Counted from the stretch's first letter, positions 33,839 to 42,947 are shown. The stretch is 64,000 nucleotides of DNA from JADLBR01 sp964651705 (GCA_964651705.1 CAZYWZ010000005.1:1-64000), one strand, 5' to 3'. Notes: generated by a model not told the origin, from the sequence alone. Program-made: numbers and translations.

Positions 33839-34671
33839 AAGACCCTCTCCAACGGTGCGCGGAGGCCGAAGGCGCGCGCGATGCCGAGCACGGCGAGCGC
33901 GGCGACGATCATGAGCAGGGAGACGGCGACGGCGGCCTCGAGATTGCCCACGGAAAGTTCTAGGAACACGGTCGTGGGGAGGACCTCGGTGCGGAGGCGC
34001 GTGGCGCCGGAGAAGACGAGGATGGGGCCGAACTCGCCGAGGGCGCGGGCCCAGGCGAGGGTGGCGGCGGTGAGCATGCCGCGGCGGGCCTCGGGGAAGG
34101 CGACGCGCCAGAAGGCCTTGGCGCGGTTGCAGCCTAGGGTGAGCGCGACGAGCTCGCGGCGCGGGGGGATCTGGTCGAAGGTGACGAGCATGGTGCGTAC
34201 GGCGAAGGCGCAGGCGACGGCGAACTGCGCGATAATGATGCTGGGGACGGCGTAGGTGACGGGGATGAAGCGCTCGATGAATTGGCCGGGCGGGGTCTGG
34301 AAGAGGATGAGGAGGCTGATGCCGACCACGAGGGGCGGGAGGACGATGGGGATGTCGAGGATGGCGTCCATGACCCTGCGTCCGGGGAATCGGAATCGGG
34401 ACATGAGGTAGGCGGTGGGGACGGAGACCCAGAGGGCCAGCAGGGTGGTCAGGGTGCAGGAGATGAGGCTGAGGCGGACCGAGAATCGGATCTCGGGGCT
34501 GTTGAGGGCCGCGAGGAGGTGATGGGGCGTGGTGTAGGTGGCGTCGGCCACGAGCATCGCCACGATGAGGATGGTGTAGACCGAGGAGAGCAGGCCGAGG
34601 CCCAGATAGAACGGCCAGTCGGGACCCGGGCGATGGGGCGCGGTCGAAGCGGCTGGGGGCGGGGGATTCAA
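33835..34671 (-). CDS. ABC transporter permease, molybdate/tungstate (ModB-like) type
   Basis: The 278-residue protein has six to seven membrane helices, beginning after a proline-rich N-terminus at 'WPFYLGLGLLSSVYTILIVA'. The permease EAA loop appears as 'RRELVALTLGCNRAKAFWRV', followed by 'ARALGEFGPILVFSGATR', which closely resembles the ModB/CysT family. 'VLDIP'-like sequence ('MDAILDIPIVLPPLVVG') is also typical. The start is a TTG at 34671 with no strong ribosome-binding site. A downstream start would still leave all helices. It lies between a two-domain binding protein and the ATPase. It would carry an oxyanion across the inner membrane as a homodimer. Confidence 0.88.
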   Translation of the reverse strand: MNPPPPAASTAPHRPGPDWPFYLGLGLLSSVYTILIVAMLVADATYTTPHHLLAALNSPEIRFSVRLSLISCTLTTLLALWVSVPTAYLMSRFRFPGRRVMDAILDIPIVLPPLVVGISLLILFQTPPGQFIERFIPVTYAVPSIIIAQFAVACAFAVRTMLVTFDQIPPRRELVALTLGCNRAKAFWRVAFPEARRGMLTAATLAWARALGEFGPILVFSGATRLRTEVLPTTVFLELSVGNLEAAVAVSLLMIVAALAVLGIARAFGLRAPLERVL

Positions 34672-34726
34672 CGGCGCGACATGGGGGAGACAGGATTAGC
34701 GGGTTGGGCGTGGCGCGGGTGCTTGG

Positions 34727-36259
34727 TCAGGGGCTTGGCTTTGGCTGAAACCGCCAGCCGAAGCCGACCTCGGTGAAACGCCCCTTGGCCTGGGCCGTGG
34801 TCAGCGCCTCCAAGAGGCGTCCCATCATCTGCCTGTAGGGGGTTTCCTTGCCCACCGCGAAGGGCTGGGCCATCGAGGCCAGCGGCGAGTCGATGGGTAT
34901 CGCGTCGAGGTGGTCTCGCATCGGCTTGTGGTTCGTCCGGCAGGCGATGATCGCGTCGAGCGAGCCGGTGCGCAGCTGGTTGACGAGGAAGTCACCCGTG
35001 GGCGATTCGACCTTCAGGTTGGGCTGGATCATCTCGTAGGCGCCCATCTCCTTGAGCATCTTCCATGCGATGTTGCCCATGGCGGATTTCTCGTGGTGGG
35101 GCAGGCCGAGGCGGACGCCCGGCTTGGCGAGGTCCCGAACGCTCCCGATGCCCTTGGGGTTGCCTTTCTGCACGAGGATCATGAGGTTGTTGTCCACGAC
35201 GGTCTCGGGGTTGAGGTACATGTCGGCGACGGAATCCATGAAAGTGGTGTCGCAGGAGAAGTAGGCGTCGGGGCGCTCGCCGGCGCGCATCTGGGCGACG
35301 AGGACGCCGCAGCCGTTGTAGACGGTGGTGATGCGGCAGCCCTCGCGCGCCTCGAATTCCTTGAGGGTCTTTTCGATCCCGGGGCGGAGCATCGCCCCGC
35401 TGAAGAGGACGATCTCGGGCGCCTCGGCCCAGGCGTCGCCGTCGGCGGGGGCGTAGCCCTTTGCCTTGAAGTGCGTGAGCCCCTTGTCGCGGGCGGCGAG
35501 GTACCGGGCGAATCGCAGCGCGGCAGGCGCCTGTTTGGACGACTGGAGCACCGCGACGGTGACGGTCTCGACGTGGGGATCCAGTTCGGGGACCGCGACC
35601 GCCTCGAGTTCGGGGTATTGGGACACATTGGCGTCCCAGATGATGCCGGCGTCGGCGGAGCCCAGCTTCACGTCGTTGGCTACGTCGTTGACCGTCGGCT
35701 TGAAGACCTTCGCGTGGGCCTCCAATGGGTTCCAGCGATCAATTTTTTCAAGTGCCGTTTTAACGAGTTTTCCGATGGAGGCGGCCTCGGGGTTGGCGAG
35801 CGCGACGGCGACGCCCTCGCGCGTCAGGTCGTCCAGGGAGCGGATGTCCTTGGGGTTGCCCTTGCGGACGGCGATGACGGGATGCTGGTGGGCCAGGGGC
35901 AGGGTTTCCGCGATGAGGCCCTGTTCGCGGGCGAGGCGGATATAGCTTTCGTCCGCGGCGACGTAGAGGTCGCCGGATCTGGACACGCGCAGGTTATTGA
36001 GGAGGGTGCCGGATCCCCCGTACTGCAATTGGATGGGGATGCCGTATTGGCGCTCATAATCTCTGGCGGCGGCCTCGACGGGGGGTTTGATGCCGGCCGC
36101 GCAAAAGACGACGATCTCGCCCTCGGGTTTTCCGCCCCGGCCGTCGGTGGGGCGGAAGAGCAGGGTGCCGAGAAGTGCGATGGCGAGGATGGAGAACAGC
36201 GCGACCAGCCAGGCGGGGTTGACCGCGGCCAGGGTGCCGCGCGGTTTATACGCTCTCAT
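34727..36259 (-). CDS. Double ModA-type oxyanion-binding protein (tandem duplication)
   Basis: The 510-residue protein has one N-terminal membrane anchor ('PAWLVALFSILAIALLGTLLF'), then two complete type II binding-protein domains. Domain 1 opens 'GEIVVFCAAGIKPPVEAAA' with 'LQYGGSGTLLNNLR'. Domain 2 opens 'PEIVLFSGAMLRPGIEKTL' with 'VYNGCGVLVAQMRAGERPD'. Each later contains an 'NP-IGKL/SAMGN' hinge strand, so the two are homologous. Normal ModA proteins are about 250 residues with one domain. The anchor suggests that the pair is held at the outer face of the inner membrane. It is the first gene of the ABC operon, 55 bp ahead of the permease. Tungstate, molybdate or another oxyanion is likely; specificity cannot be read from sequence. 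Confidence 0.9.
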   Translation of the reverse strand: MRAYKPRGTLAAVNPAWLVALFSILAIALLGTLLFRPTDGRGGKPEGEIVVFCAAGIKPPVEAAARDYERQYGIPIQLQYGGSGTLLNNLRVSRSGDLYVAADESYIRLAREQGLIAETLPLAHQHPVIAVRKGNPKDIRSLDDLTREGVAVALANPEAASIGKLVKTALEKIDRWNPLEAHAKVFKPTVNDVANDVKLGSADAGIIWDANVSQYPELEAVAVPELDPHVETVTVAVLQSSKQAPAALRFARYLAARDKGLTHFKAKGYAPADGDAWAEAPEIVLFSGAMLRPGIEKTLKEFEAREGCRITTVYNGCGVLVAQMRAGERPDAYFSCDTTFMDSVADMYLNPETVVDNNLMILVQKGNPKGIGSVRDLAKPGVRLGLPHHEKSAMGNIAWKMLKEMGAYEMIQPNLKVESPTGDFLVNQLRTGSLDAIIACRTNHKPMRDHLDAIPIDSPLASMAQPFAVGKETPYRQMMGRLLEALTTAQAKGRFTEVGFGWRFQPKPSP

Positions 36260-36322
36260 GGGTGGGAAGAGCTTACCGCAACCCGGTCGAATGCAAAGCC
36301 GGATCGGGCGGGGGCGGATCGA

Positions 36323-36378
36323 GTAGCGAAGGGCCTGGGCCCTTCGGCGGGGGCCGAAGCCCGAAGGGGCTTCGCTAC
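36323..36378. repeat. Inverted pair of GTAG-type REP palindromes
   Basis: GTAG at 36323-36326 and CTAC at 36375-36378 bound two perfect 8-bp stems. The left loop is CTGG and the right loop, read on the minus strand, is CTTC. The element fills much of the gap 36260-36412. Confidence 0.75.
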
Positions 36379-36412
36379 GGGGGTCGCGAGGATTTTGTGC
36401 ACGATGCTGGCT

Positions 36413-38614
36413 TCAGGGCAGGCGCGCGACAAAGGCGCCATTGCCGCCGGTGCCGATGTAGATTTGGGAAGGGTCGTGCGGGTCGAGGGTGATCGTGTGG
36501 ACTTTGAGGCAGGAGAGCGTGGTGCCGTTGATGGATTGCCAAGAGGCGCCGGCGTCGCGGGTCATCCAGACGCCCTCGCCGGTGGAATTGTCATGGAAGG
36601 GGTGGTCGGTGCGGCCGACGAAGGCGACGTCGGGGTCCTTGGGATCGATGGCGAGGGCGTCGGTGAAATTGTCGTCCAGGACGTGATGCCAGGTGGCGCC
36701 GGCGTCATCACTCCGGAACACGCCGCCGGGGAATAGTTTCCCGTTGCTGAACTTCTCTCTGGCGGTGAGGTATAGGCGGGTGGGCTCGGATGGCGCGACG
36801 AGGAGGTTCTTGATGTCGTTGGCGGGCAAGGCGGGGCAAACGGTACGCCACGATTTGGCGTAATCGGTGGTGGCGCAAAGGGCGGCGGGGATGCCCGGTT
36901 TGCCTCCGATGGTGCAGAAGAAGGCGGACGGCTGGCCGGGGACCTGGGCGAGCGCGCGGACGCCGGGATGGGGGAGTCCGGAATTGCAGGAGTGCCAAGA
37001 GCGTCCCCCATCCTCGCTGGTGAAGACCCCGTGGCCTTCGGCGACGGTGAGCAATCGCCTGGCGGCCTTCGGGGAGGATGGGTCCAGGAGCAGTGGCCGG
37101 TGGCGGGCTTTCGGGAGGCCCGTCTGTGGTATACCGATCATGGTCCAAGAGCGGCCGCCGTCGCGCGATTCGGCGATGACGCCTTCGTTCTCGTGCCATT
37201 GGCCAAAGGCGGCCCAGAGGTGTTCGGGGTCGTCGGGATCAAACGCGAGAGCGAGGCAGGAGTTCTGCAACTCGCGGGGAGCGATGCCATCGACGTGCCG
37301 CGAGAAGCTTTTGCCGCGGTCGCGGGAGACCAGGAGACCGATATCGTAATAGCCGAGATAGAGGCGCGCCGGGTCGTTGGGGTGAACGGCGATGGTGTGG
37401 AGGCAGGTGACCTCGAGCCCCGTGCCCGCGAAACGGCCGTCGGGCCATGTGCGGCAATAGGCCTGCTGCCAGGTGTCCCCGCCGTCGGCGGTTTTGAAGA
37501 CGTGTCCCGAGGTGCCGAAGTACAGGACGTTGGGATTGAGCGGTGAGATGGCGAGGCATTTGACGGTGGGTCCCCAGTCCGTGATCCAGCCCATGTCGAT
37601 GTTGGGATTCTCTCCGCGGCGAACGACATCGGCCCATGTCTTGCCGCCATCGGTGGTCTTGAACAGGGTGGCGTTGACCCAACCGCTGCCGCCCACGTAG
37701 GCGATATCCGCGTCGTTGGGGTGGACGACGATGCGGTCGTAGTTTGCGGTCAAGGGATCGGGGGAGCCGGGCTTGCCGACGATTTGGCGGAGGCCCTGGA
37801 GGCGGGGTTGCCAAGTTTGGCCGCCGTCATCGGAGCGATAGACGCCGCCCTGCCAAGGCGCGCGTCCGGGTTCCGACCGGATCGTGAGGTACAGGGTGTC
37901 GGGGCGTGAGGGGGATCTGGCGAGACGGCGTGCGTGGGGATGGGGCAGGCCCTGGGTGGAGGCGTGCCATGTGGCGCCCCCGTCCTGGCTCTGAAAAACA
38001 CCGTGCTGGCAGGCGAGGTGGAGTCGTTTGCCATCGCGGGGATCGACGAGGATATCGCTGATCAATGCGTCGAGGGGAAGGCTGTCGGGCGCATTGATCC
38101 TAAGCCAGATCTCTCCCCCATCGGTGGTCTTGTAGAGGGAACCGGTGCCCTCTTTGAATAGCCTCGGTCGCCCGATGCCGGCGTAGAGGGTGTCCGGGGC
38201 TTCGGGGTCGATGGCGAGGGATCCGATGGGGGCGCTCCACCGATGCGCGTGGGGCTCGGGGAAACCGTTTCGCAGCCATCGCCAACGCCGCCCGCCGTCA
38301 TCGGAGCGGTACACGCCGCTCTCGCAACCGATGAACAGGGTGCCGGGGATTTTCGGGTGGGGCACGATCGACTCCACCCAATAGTCGGTGAGGCCGATGT
38401 TGTGGATCGTGAACGAACCGCCCCCATCGTCGGAGCGGTAGAATCCGCCGACGTCGCAACCGACGAATACGGCATCGCGGTCGTGGGGGCTGGCGCAGAT
38501 CGACTGGATCCAGCCGCCGCCGCCGGGGCCGATGTTGCGCCAGCGGACGTCTGGCGGAGGGTCCGGGACCATGGCGAGAGAGGAAAGCAATAGGGCAACC
38601 GCCGGCACGTGCAT
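36413..38614 (-). CDS. Secreted Asp-box (BNR/VPS10-like) beta-propeller protein
   Basis: The 733-residue protein has a short signal peptide (MHVPAVALLLSSLAM). The rest is a long series of beta-propeller blades marked by Asp-box motifs, about 13 of them (for example SDDGGRRW, TTDGGEIW, SQDGGATW, TTDGGKTW, SEDGGRSW). This pattern is seen in sortilin/VPS10-like and xyloglucanase-like propellers. In bacteria such proteins bind or, more rarely, hydrolyse glycans. GH74 xyloglucanases share the fold, but no catalytic pair was identified, so hydrolysis is not claimed. The start at 38614 is the first ATG giving a signal peptide. It is a single-gene unit, preceded by a nested palindrome. Confidence 0.85.
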   Translation of the reverse strand: MHVPAVALLLSSLAMVPDPPPDVRWRNIGPGGGGWIQSICASPHDRDAVFVGCDVGGFYRSDDGGGSFTIHNIGLTDYWVESIVPHPKIPGTLFIGCESGVYRSDDGGRRWRWLRNGFPEPHAHRWSAPIGSLAIDPEAPDTLYAGIGRPRLFKEGTGSLYKTTDGGEIWLRINAPDSLPLDALISDILVDPRDGKRLHLACQHGVFQSQDGGATWHASTQGLPHPHARRLARSPSRPDTLYLTIRSEPGRAPWQGGVYRSDDGGQTWQPRLQGLRQIVGKPGSPDPLTANYDRIVVHPNDADIAYVGGSGWVNATLFKTTDGGKTWADVVRRGENPNIDMGWITDWGPTVKCLAISPLNPNVLYFGTSGHVFKTADGGDTWQQAYCRTWPDGRFAGTGLEVTCLHTIAVHPNDPARLYLGYYDIGLLVSRDRGKSFSRHVDGIAPRELQNSCLALAFDPDDPEHLWAAFGQWHENEGVIAESRDGGRSWTMIGIPQTGLPKARHRPLLLDPSSPKAARRLLTVAEGHGVFTSEDGGRSWHSCNSGLPHPGVRALAQVPGQPSAFFCTIGGKPGIPAALCATTDYAKSWRTVCPALPANDIKNLLVAPSEPTRLYLTAREKFSNGKLFPGGVFRSDDAGATWHHVLDDNFTDALAIDPKDPDVAFVGRTDHPFHDNSTGEGVWMTRDAGASWQSINGTTLSCLKVHTITLDPHDPSQIYIGTGGNGAFVARLP

Positions 38615-38663
38615 CGACGCGATGATGTCAGAGTTTAGGAGGGTGTGCAATGGGTGCGGGGTG

Positions 38664-38875
38664 CCCAAATCCTCGCGTAAGGCACTACCCGGCGGCGCAA
38701 CACTTGGGAATGTAGGGCGCGAAATCCCTTTCGCGCCACGGGCAACCGGCAGGACCGTGCGTGGCGCGGATAGGAATCCGCGCCCTACAAAACTTGGCAC
38801 GGTGACGTGCCTGTGTCCTATACGGTTCGTTGAGGGCACGTCACTCGGGGAGCGATCCTTACGCGAGGATTTGGG
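38664..38875. repeat. Long inverted repeat with perfect 19-bp ends
   Basis: CCCAAATCCTCGCGTAAGG at 38664-38682 is exactly complementary to 38857-38875, 174 bp away. Inside are a GTAG-type REP pair (38712-38788) and a second nested inverted repeat (38802-38811 with 38835-38844). The gap 38615-38923 holds this structure and no gene. Confidence 0.8.
38712..38788. repeat. Inverted pair of GTAG-type REP palindromes
   Basis: GTAG at 38712-38715 is followed by GGCGCGAA/TTCGCGCC arms. CTAC at 38785-38788 closes a second stem with GGCGCGGAT/ATCCGCGCC arms (minus-strand reading) and a TCCT loop. It is nested within the 38664-38875 inverted repeat. Confidence 0.72.
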
Positions 38876-38923
38876 GGGTGCGCGTTGGCTGGCGGGGTGG
38901 GCCAAACGCCTTGGGGCGTTCGG

Positions 38924-39763
38924 CTATGCCTGCCGCTCGTGGACCTTGCCCCAGTAGATGTCGAAGCGGTTCTGGAGGAAGAGGCGGACGGCCTTGGTGA
39001 GGGCGCGGCACTCGAGGCGTTGCCCTTTGGCGACGACCTGTTTCAGGGAGTCTTTGGCGGAGACGCGGAAGGACTCCTGCCAGATGATGGGGCCCTCGTC
39101 GAGGTTGGGGGTGACGAAGTGGGCGGTGACGCCGGCGACGCGCACGCCGAGTTCGAATGCCTGGCGGTAGGCGTTGGCGCCTGGGAACGAGGGGAGGAGG
39201 GAGGGGTGGATATTGATGATCTTGTTCTTCCATCGCCAGACGAAATTTGGGGAGAGGATCTTCATGAAACGGGCGAGGACGATGAAGTCGATCTGGTGGC
39301 GCTCCAGGAGCGCGAGGAGGCGCTCCTCGGCGCGCGCGCGGTCGGTCCACCCGATGCAGTGGAAGGGGATGCGGCGGCGCGCGGCGAGGGGCTCTAGGGC
39401 GCGGTAGTTGCCGGCGACGAGGGCGATCTCGCAGGGGAGTTTCGCGGCGAGGAGGCCCTCGATGCAGTGGGGTTCCTTGGTGACGAGGACGGCGCAGCGC
39501 GGTTTGGCGCGCTCCTGGAGGACGCGGAGCGTCATGTCCATCGCGAGTTCTCTGGCGAGCGTGGCGACGCGCGAGCGGAGTGCGCGCTCGTCGAAGCGCG
39601 CGGTGGGCCAGGACGCCTGGAGGGTCATGCTGAAGCGGCCGTGGTGGACCTGTTCCTCGAGCGCCTCGATGTTGGCGCCCATCTGGAAGAGGAGGTTGGT
39701 GAATCGTGCGATGACGCCGGAGCGGTCGCGGCCGATGACGGTGAGGCTGGTGTAGCGTTTCAT
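38924..39763 (-). CDS. purU: Formyltetrahydrofolate deformylase
   Basis: The 279-residue protein has an N-terminal ACT domain ('SLTVIGRDRSGVIARFTN', about residues 5-80) joined to a formyltransferase-type hydrolase domain. The latter includes 'FIVLARFMKILSPNFV', 'NIHPSLLPSFPGANAYRQAF' with the catalytic Asn/His pair, and 'VRVAGVTAHFVTPNLDEGPI' with the catalytic Asp. It hydrolyses 10-formyl-THF to THF and formate and balances the folate pools; in E. coli it responds to methionine and glycine. The start ATG lies 13 bp after the GntP stop, so it appears to be the last gene of a three-gene sugar operon, an unusual setting. An overlapping TTG at 39784 would extend it by seven residues. Confidence 0.95.
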   Translation of the reverse strand: MKRYTSLTVIGRDRSGVIARFTNLLFQMGANIEALEEQVHHGRFSMTLQASWPTARFDERALRSRVATLARELAMDMTLRVLQERAKPRCAVLVTKEPHCIEGLLAAKLPCEIALVAGNYRALEPLAARRRIPFHCIGWTDRARAEERLLALLERHQIDFIVLARFMKILSPNFVWRWKNKIINIHPSLLPSFPGANAYRQAFELGVRVAGVTAHFVTPNLDEGPIIWQESFRVSAKDSLKQVVAKGQRLECRALTKAVRLFLQNRFDIYWGKVHERQA

Positions 39764-39776
39764 GGGTGGCTTCGAC

Positions 39777-41183
39777 CTAAACAAACGGCATGAGGCGGGA
39801 GAGGATCAGGCAGGCGGCGAGGCCCGCGACGGAATTGACGGTGACGACGATGGTCCAGGAGCGGAGGGTCTGGGATTCGTTGAGGCCGCCGAGGCGGCTG
39901 ACGACCCAGAAGCCGCTGTCGTTCATCCACGAGAGGATGAGGCCGCCGAAGCTGACGGCGAGGAAGACGTAGACGGGGTGGCAGGCGGTGTAGCCCTGGA
40001 GGAGGGGGGCGATCATGGCGGAGGCGCTAAGGACGGCGACGGTGGTGGAGCCCTGGGCGGCGCGGATGACGGCGGCGACGGCCCAGCCGAGCAGGACGAG
40101 GTCGACCTGGCGTCCTTTGGCGAGGTCTTGGACGGCCTGGCCGATGCCGGCGTGGCCGAGCATGAGGCCGAAGGCACCGCCGGCACTGGTGATGAGGATG
40201 ATGACGCCGGCGGCCTCGAGGGGTTTGGCCATGAGGTCGGAGGCGGCGGCGAGGCCGATGCGGCGCTGGCGCATGAGGATGGCGAGGGAGCAGGCGGCGC
40301 CGAGGAAGAGCGCGACGTGGCGATTGCCGAGGAGGCGGATGATGGCACAGGGGCCTGGGGCGGCCTGCGACCATGAGGGTATGGCCTCGACGGTAGAGCC
40401 GGCGCCGAGGAGGAAGAGGGGCCCGAGGACGGGGAGCAGGGAGAGGGCGAGGGGCGGGAGTTCGGATTCGGGGCGTTCGGGGGCTGCGGCCGAGCCGGTG
40501 AGGTCGGGGGGCGGGATCTGGAGGCGGCGGTTGATCCATCCGGCGACGGACCATGAGGCCGCGAGGGGGAAGAGTCCGACGAGCAGCGCGGGGACCAGGG
40601 TCGAGCCGGGGTTGATGTGGAGTTGCTCGGCCATGGCGAGGGGGCCCGGGTGGGGCACGGCGGCGCAGTGGGTGATGCTGCCCGCGCAGCAGACGGCCAT
40701 CAGGTATAGGACGTAATCCTTGCCGGTGCGGCGCGCGAGGCCCTGCACCAGCGGCAGGAGCAGGAAGAGGTAGGTGTCGAAGAAGATGGGGATCGAGAGG
40801 ACGTAGCTGCTCAGGAGGATGGCGAGGCCGGCGCGGCGTTCCCCGAAGGCAGCGAGGAAGCGGCGGACGACTTTTTCTGCGGCGCCGCTCTCGGCGAGGC
40901 ACATGCCGATGACCGCGGCCATGGCGATGGGTATGGCGACCTTGCCGCAGACGACGCCGAATTCCCGCGCGGTGAGCTCGACGGCGGCGACGAGCGAGCC
41001 GGAGGCGCCGGCATCGGCCAGCGTGCCTCCGATGGCGCCGGCGACGACGGCGGCGATGAGGAGCGCGACGAAGGCGTGGAGGCGGGCGACGCCGATGAGC
41101 GCGACGAGCAGGCCGACGCTGACGAGCAGTGCGACGAAGGGGCGTGCGCCGAGGGCGGCGTCGGCTGCGGCGAGGGGGGTCAC
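39777..41183 (-). CDS. GntP-family gluconate:proton symporter
   Basis: The 468-residue protein has about twelve membrane helices and the GntP-family blocks: 'SIPIFFDTYLFLLLPLV', 'ITHCAAVPHPGPLAMAEQL', 'GGAFGLMLGHAGIGQAV', 'AAVIRAAQGSTTVAVLSAS' and 'SFGGLILSWMNDSGFWVVS'. Members import gluconate and related sugar acids with protons. The start is a GTG at 41183, seven bases past the stop of the upstream isomerase-fold gene. That order implies import and processing of one sugar acid or aldose. The next gene on the strand is purU. Confidence 0.93.
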   Translation of the reverse strand: MTPLAAADAALGARPFVALLVSVGLLVALIGVARLHAFVALLIAAVVAGAIGGTLADAGASGSLVAAVELTAREFGVVCGKVAIPIAMAAVIGMCLAESGAAEKVVRRFLAAFGERRAGLAILLSSYVLSIPIFFDTYLFLLLPLVQGLARRTGKDYVLYLMAVCCAGSITHCAAVPHPGPLAMAEQLHINPGSTLVPALLVGLFPLAASWSVAGWINRRLQIPPPDLTGSAAAPERPESELPPLALSLLPVLGPLFLLGAGSTVEAIPSWSQAAPGPCAIIRLLGNRHVALFLGAACSLAILMRQRRIGLAAASDLMAKPLEAAGVIILITSAGGAFGLMLGHAGIGQAVQDLAKGRQVDLVLLGWAVAAVIRAAQGSTTVAVLSASAMIAPLLQGYTACHPVYVFLAVSFGGLILSWMNDSGFWVVSRLGGLNESQTLRSWTIVVTVNSVAGLAACLILSRLMPFV

Positions 41184-41189
41184 CGGAAA

Positions 41190-42797
41190 TCAGATCTTGC
41201 CACAGAGGTGGACCTTGAGGCCGAGGGCATCCATCATGGCGGCCTTGGCGTAGAGGGCCTTCCGGGCGGTGGAGAGGTCCTTGCCGTAGGCGACCTGGAT
41301 GTGGTTGGACTTGTGGCGCGCCATCATCTGGTCGCGGGAGATATCGCGGAGCACGACGTGCATGATGGGCCACTGGGACGTGGTGAGGCGCCAGCGCTCC
41401 TCGGTTTCCGCGCGCGGCAATTCCACCACCTCGCCGATCCCGGTGTCGAAATGGAGACGGTCCCCGGAGACGTAGGCACGGCTCCAGACGACATAGCCGG
41501 GTTTGCTGATGCCCTTGACGGTGCTGCCGCCGAGGCGGAAATACATCGCGGGCTGCCGTTCGCCGACGGCGCCGGCGTAGCCCCCGACGAAGTGCGCGGG
41601 AGGCGCGGCGCCGGAGATCTCGAAGACCCAGACGAAATCGTCGATGCCGTCGCCCTGGTAGTGGCGACCCCACCGGAGGTCATGGAGGGTGTTTTCCGGG
41701 GGCAGTCCCATGGCGTTCCAGACGCGCTGGGTGACGAGCCCGTCGAGGCCCGCGCATTCGTCGACCTCGTTGAAGTGCGGCAGGGGCTGGCCGGGGTAGA
41801 GTTCCTCGCCCGAGCCCTCGCGGCGGACCGGCGGTCGCTCGGCGTTATTCAGGAGGCCCTCGGCGAGATCGGAGGCGGGCGCGAGGTCCTTGAGGCCCTG
41901 CTGGTATTGGATCCCGATGGTCGCGCAGCCGAATTCGTCCGCGATGCGCGCGGCGGCGATGTACATCTTGCACTGCCCCAGGATCTGGTTTTCGGTGAGG
42001 TCGGTGCCCTCGTCGTTGCCGAGCTGGAACTTCATCCCCCGGTCCACGATCCAGCGATAGGCCTCGCGCGCCTCGTCGTCGGAGACCGCGAGCATCTTGG
42101 CGTAAAGGGCGGATTGGGAGAGGCGCTCCTTGTAGACGCCGGTGGGGTGGAGCAGGGCGTCGGGGATGATGGCGTTGAACATGCCCATGCAGCCCTCGTC
42201 GAAGACCCCCATGATGGCCTTGTCGCGGAGCAGTTCCGCCGCGAGTTTCCGCCCGAGCCTGGCGCTGCCCTTGGAGGCGTCGGAGGCCCTGAAGGGGCGG
42301 ACGTGTTTCTCGGGGTGCCTGACGCGGCCCTTCTTCAGCCACTCGCGGAGGCCGCGGACGAAGAACTTGTCGGTGAAGTCCTCGCTCCAGAGGGAGCTAT
42401 ACCTGACGCCGGCTTTGGTGAGGCTGCCGTTGAGGTTGAGCATGCCGACGAGGCCGGGCCAGGTGCCGGACCAGTTGGCGACGGTGAGGATCGGGCCCTC
42501 GTGGGTGCAGAGGCCGTGGAGGACGTGGTGGCTATACTGCCAGACCGCCTCGGCCACGACCAGGGGCGCGTCTTTCGGGATGTCGCGGAAGACCTCCATG
42601 CCGCGCTTCTGGCTGTCGATGAAGCCGTGGCCCTTGGCGGGATCGAAGGGATGGCCGCGGACGACCCTGTGCCCCTCGCGCTCGATGGCGGCGATGACCT
42701 GTGCCTCCATCGCCTCCTGGGCCGCCCAGCAGTTCTGGTTGGCCGATAGGCGCAGGTCGCCGTTCGCGATCAGGTAGATGGGTTTGCTCTTCTTCAT
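41190..42797 (-). CDS. L-fucose isomerase-related protein of a sugar operon
   Basis: This 535-residue protein resembles the L-fucose isomerase superfamily. An N-terminal Rossmann-like half ('AEAVWQYSHHVLHGLC', 'GPILTVANWSGTWPGLVG') is followed by a middle domain with 'GVFDEGCMGMFNAIIPDALL' and a C-terminal half with 'NEVDECAGLDGLVTQRVWN' and 'DGIDDFVWVFEISGAAP'. Acidic residues in the latter two could bind the metal. It differs clearly from the 476-residue paralogue at 18339-19769. GGAGGCG precedes the ATG at good spacing. It is the first gene of the operon with gntP and purU, suggesting that it acts on the imported sugar or sugar acid. The exact reaction is unknown. Confidence 0.8.
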   Translation of the reverse strand: MKKSKPIYLIANGDLRLSANQNCWAAQEAMEAQVIAAIEREGHRVVRGHPFDPAKGHGFIDSQKRGMEVFRDIPKDAPLVVAEAVWQYSHHVLHGLCTHEGPILTVANWSGTWPGLVGMLNLNGSLTKAGVRYSSLWSEDFTDKFFVRGLREWLKKGRVRHPEKHVRPFRASDASKGSARLGRKLAAELLRDKAIMGVFDEGCMGMFNAIIPDALLHPTGVYKERLSQSALYAKMLAVSDDEAREAYRWIVDRGMKFQLGNDEGTDLTENQILGQCKMYIAAARIADEFGCATIGIQYQQGLKDLAPASDLAEGLLNNAERPPVRREGSGEELYPGQPLPHFNEVDECAGLDGLVTQRVWNAMGLPPENTLHDLRWGRHYQGDGIDDFVWVFEISGAAPPAHFVGGYAGAVGERQPAMYFRLGGSTVKGISKPGYVVWSRAYVSGDRLHFDTGIGEVVELPRAETEERWRLTTSQWPIMHVVLRDISRDQMMARHKSNHIQVAYGKDLSTARKALYAKAAMMDALGLKVHLCGKI

Positions 42798-42947
42798 CGT
42801 GGTTCGCCTCCGCGGTGGGCCCCTCGGGGCCGGTGTTTCGTGGGTGAAGACAATGGTTCGGAACTCCGGGCGATGGTGCCGCGGGGGTTCCCGCGAAGTC
42901 AAGGGGGATTCGGGTTCCCACAACGCGCCGTGATCGGGGCCGTCGGC

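Noticed and set aside
36413..38614. GH74 xyloglucanase assignment for the Asp-box protein
   Set aside because: The propeller motifs are shared by many families and no catalytic Asp pair could be identified.
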